NCBI RefSeq assembly: GCF_001425905.1
Contig: NZ_LMDY01000013.1
Location: 1,194-65,193, forward strand
Reading direction: 5' to 3'
Source of the DNA: Methylibium sp. Root1272
Lineage (GTDB): Bacteria > Pseudomonadota > Gammaproteobacteria > Burkholderiales > Burkholderiaceae_C
DNA length: 64,000 bases
The notes beneath the pieces were generated by a model. That model saw only the letters and a list, made by a program, of their open reading frames with translations, was not told where the DNA came from and did not search any database. The translations under genes and the position numbers were made by a program. Positions 63,614 through 64,000 of this stretch are shown here, piece after piece (within the stretch, counting starts at the first letter, position 1; each line of letters opens with the position of its first letter).

Positions 63614-63799
63614 ACGCAGCGGCTGGACCTCCCCCCGAACCCCTACGTTATGGGGATGGGTGTGCAATGCCGCGACTCCTACAGTTTCCCCACCCGCTGT
63701 CACACGGAACAAGGATGCGCGTGCCGGCGCCACAGCGATCACCCTTCGCGGCGCGGCACGGTCCAACAGTCCCAACGATGTCCTTTCCCAAGGACTTGC

Positions 63800-63831
63800 C
63801 AGCCCACCCTCCCCGGTGGGCTGTTTTTTTT
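63800..63831 (+). terminator. intrinsic terminator
   Basis: A perfect 8-bp stem (AGCCCACC at 63801-63808 with GGTGGGCT at 63815-63822), a C-rich loop, and eight T residues at 63824-63831 on the plus strand. It terminates plus-strand transcription about 190 bases after the beta-propeller gene. It works in one direction only: the T-run overlaps the stop of the minus-strand LysR gene. Confidence 0.88.
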
Positions 63832-64000
63832 CAGGGATCGAAACCCGGCGCCATCGCAGCGCGCAGGTGCTCGACCAGCGAGCGCACGGCCCGTGGCACC
63901 TGGGCGCTGAAGGGTCTCAGCGCATAGATCGCGTCGCCGAAGAAGCCGATCGGCCGCCACTCGGGCAGCACCTCGCGCAGCCGACCGGCCTTTACCGCCG
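63831..64000 (-). CDS. LysR-family regulator, C-terminal part only
   Basis: About 55 residues, cut by the right edge. The reading is AVKAGRLREVLPEWRPIGFF, then GDAIYALRPFSAQVPRAVRS, ending FDP and stop. This matches the end of a LysR substrate-binding domain, where a conserved Tyr-Ala-Leu and a Pro-Arg helix close the second lobe. The regulated gene is outside the window. Confidence 0.85.
   Translation of the reverse strand, partial: AVKAGRLREVLPEWRPIGFFGDAIYALRPFSAQVPRAVRSLVEHLRAAMAPGFDP

Overview
The window is high-GC DNA (roughly 70 percent) with dense coding, strong codon bias, and GTG or TTG starts overlapping upstream stops. Gene content and order point to a betaproteobacterium of the order Burkholderiales, most like the Leptothrix/Rubrivivax/Methylibium group. 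The markers are a tRNA-Tyr/tRNA-Gly/tRNA-Thr/tuf unit, gph-trpE-trpG-trpD-trpC-ung, the rpe/apaG/mltA neighbourhood, and GC-rich intergenic repeats of a kind common in that group. The assignment rests on recognition, not on a search.

Layout. 1-600: three tRNA genes leading into tuf (minus strand). 643-6296: ung and the trpE-G-D-C operon with a candidate leader peptide and attenuator, then gph (minus). 6586-13244: a small unknown gene, rpe, a TPR/2OG-oxygenase fusion, apaG, a multi-membrane 'site-specific recombinase' family protein, and mltA. 13261-20621: an eight-gene Nit1C-type cluster (minus): a small nitrogen-starvation-type protein, nitrilase, radical SAM protein, GNAT acyltransferase, AIR-synthase-like protein, glycosyltransferase, a second small protein and a flavin oxidoreductase. 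It is divergent from a MocR-type regulator at 21046. The control region between them holds a -24/-12 (sigma-54) promoter match and five copies of a GCGATCAA-type direct repeat. 22496-24422: YihY, an exported rhodanese and a SnoaL-like protein. 24439-28601: cyanase with an NrtABD/CynABD-type cyanate or nitrate ABC transporter. Together 13.2-28.6 kb reads as an island for using or surviving cyanide, nitriles and cyanate as nitrogen sources.

28737-35967 looks like a stress or low-oxygen block: an HtrA-like lipoprotein protease, two DksA/TraR zinc-finger proteins, UspA, an MgtC/DUF4010 membrane protein, a beta-CASP metallo-beta-lactamase RNase, and a NarL-type two-component pair. Two divergent promoters and one further intergenic region carry FNR/ANR-type boxes. 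Then come a GAF-PAS-GGDEF protein, small unknown genes, a MOSC protein, DUF1304, and an Lrp/AsnC regulator divergent from a large fused indolepyruvate ferredoxin oxidoreductase (40741-44301). 44324-53415 holds a Nudix hydrolase, outer-membrane phospholipase A, cytochrome b561 followed by three YceI paralogues, an unknown exported protein, and a RavA/ViaA-like MoxR-VWA pair. 53594-58695 holds a DUF1800/DUF1501 pair and a PhoD-type phosphatase. 58867-64000 holds ArgP/ArgO, a DadA-type dehydrogenase, a MoaD-like protein with a C-terminal GG next to a BNR-repeat beta-propeller, a strong intrinsic terminator, and the end of a LysR gene.

The long open frames antisense to most genes are codon-bias shadows and were left out. 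No CRISPR array, insertion sequence, prophage or origin was seen.
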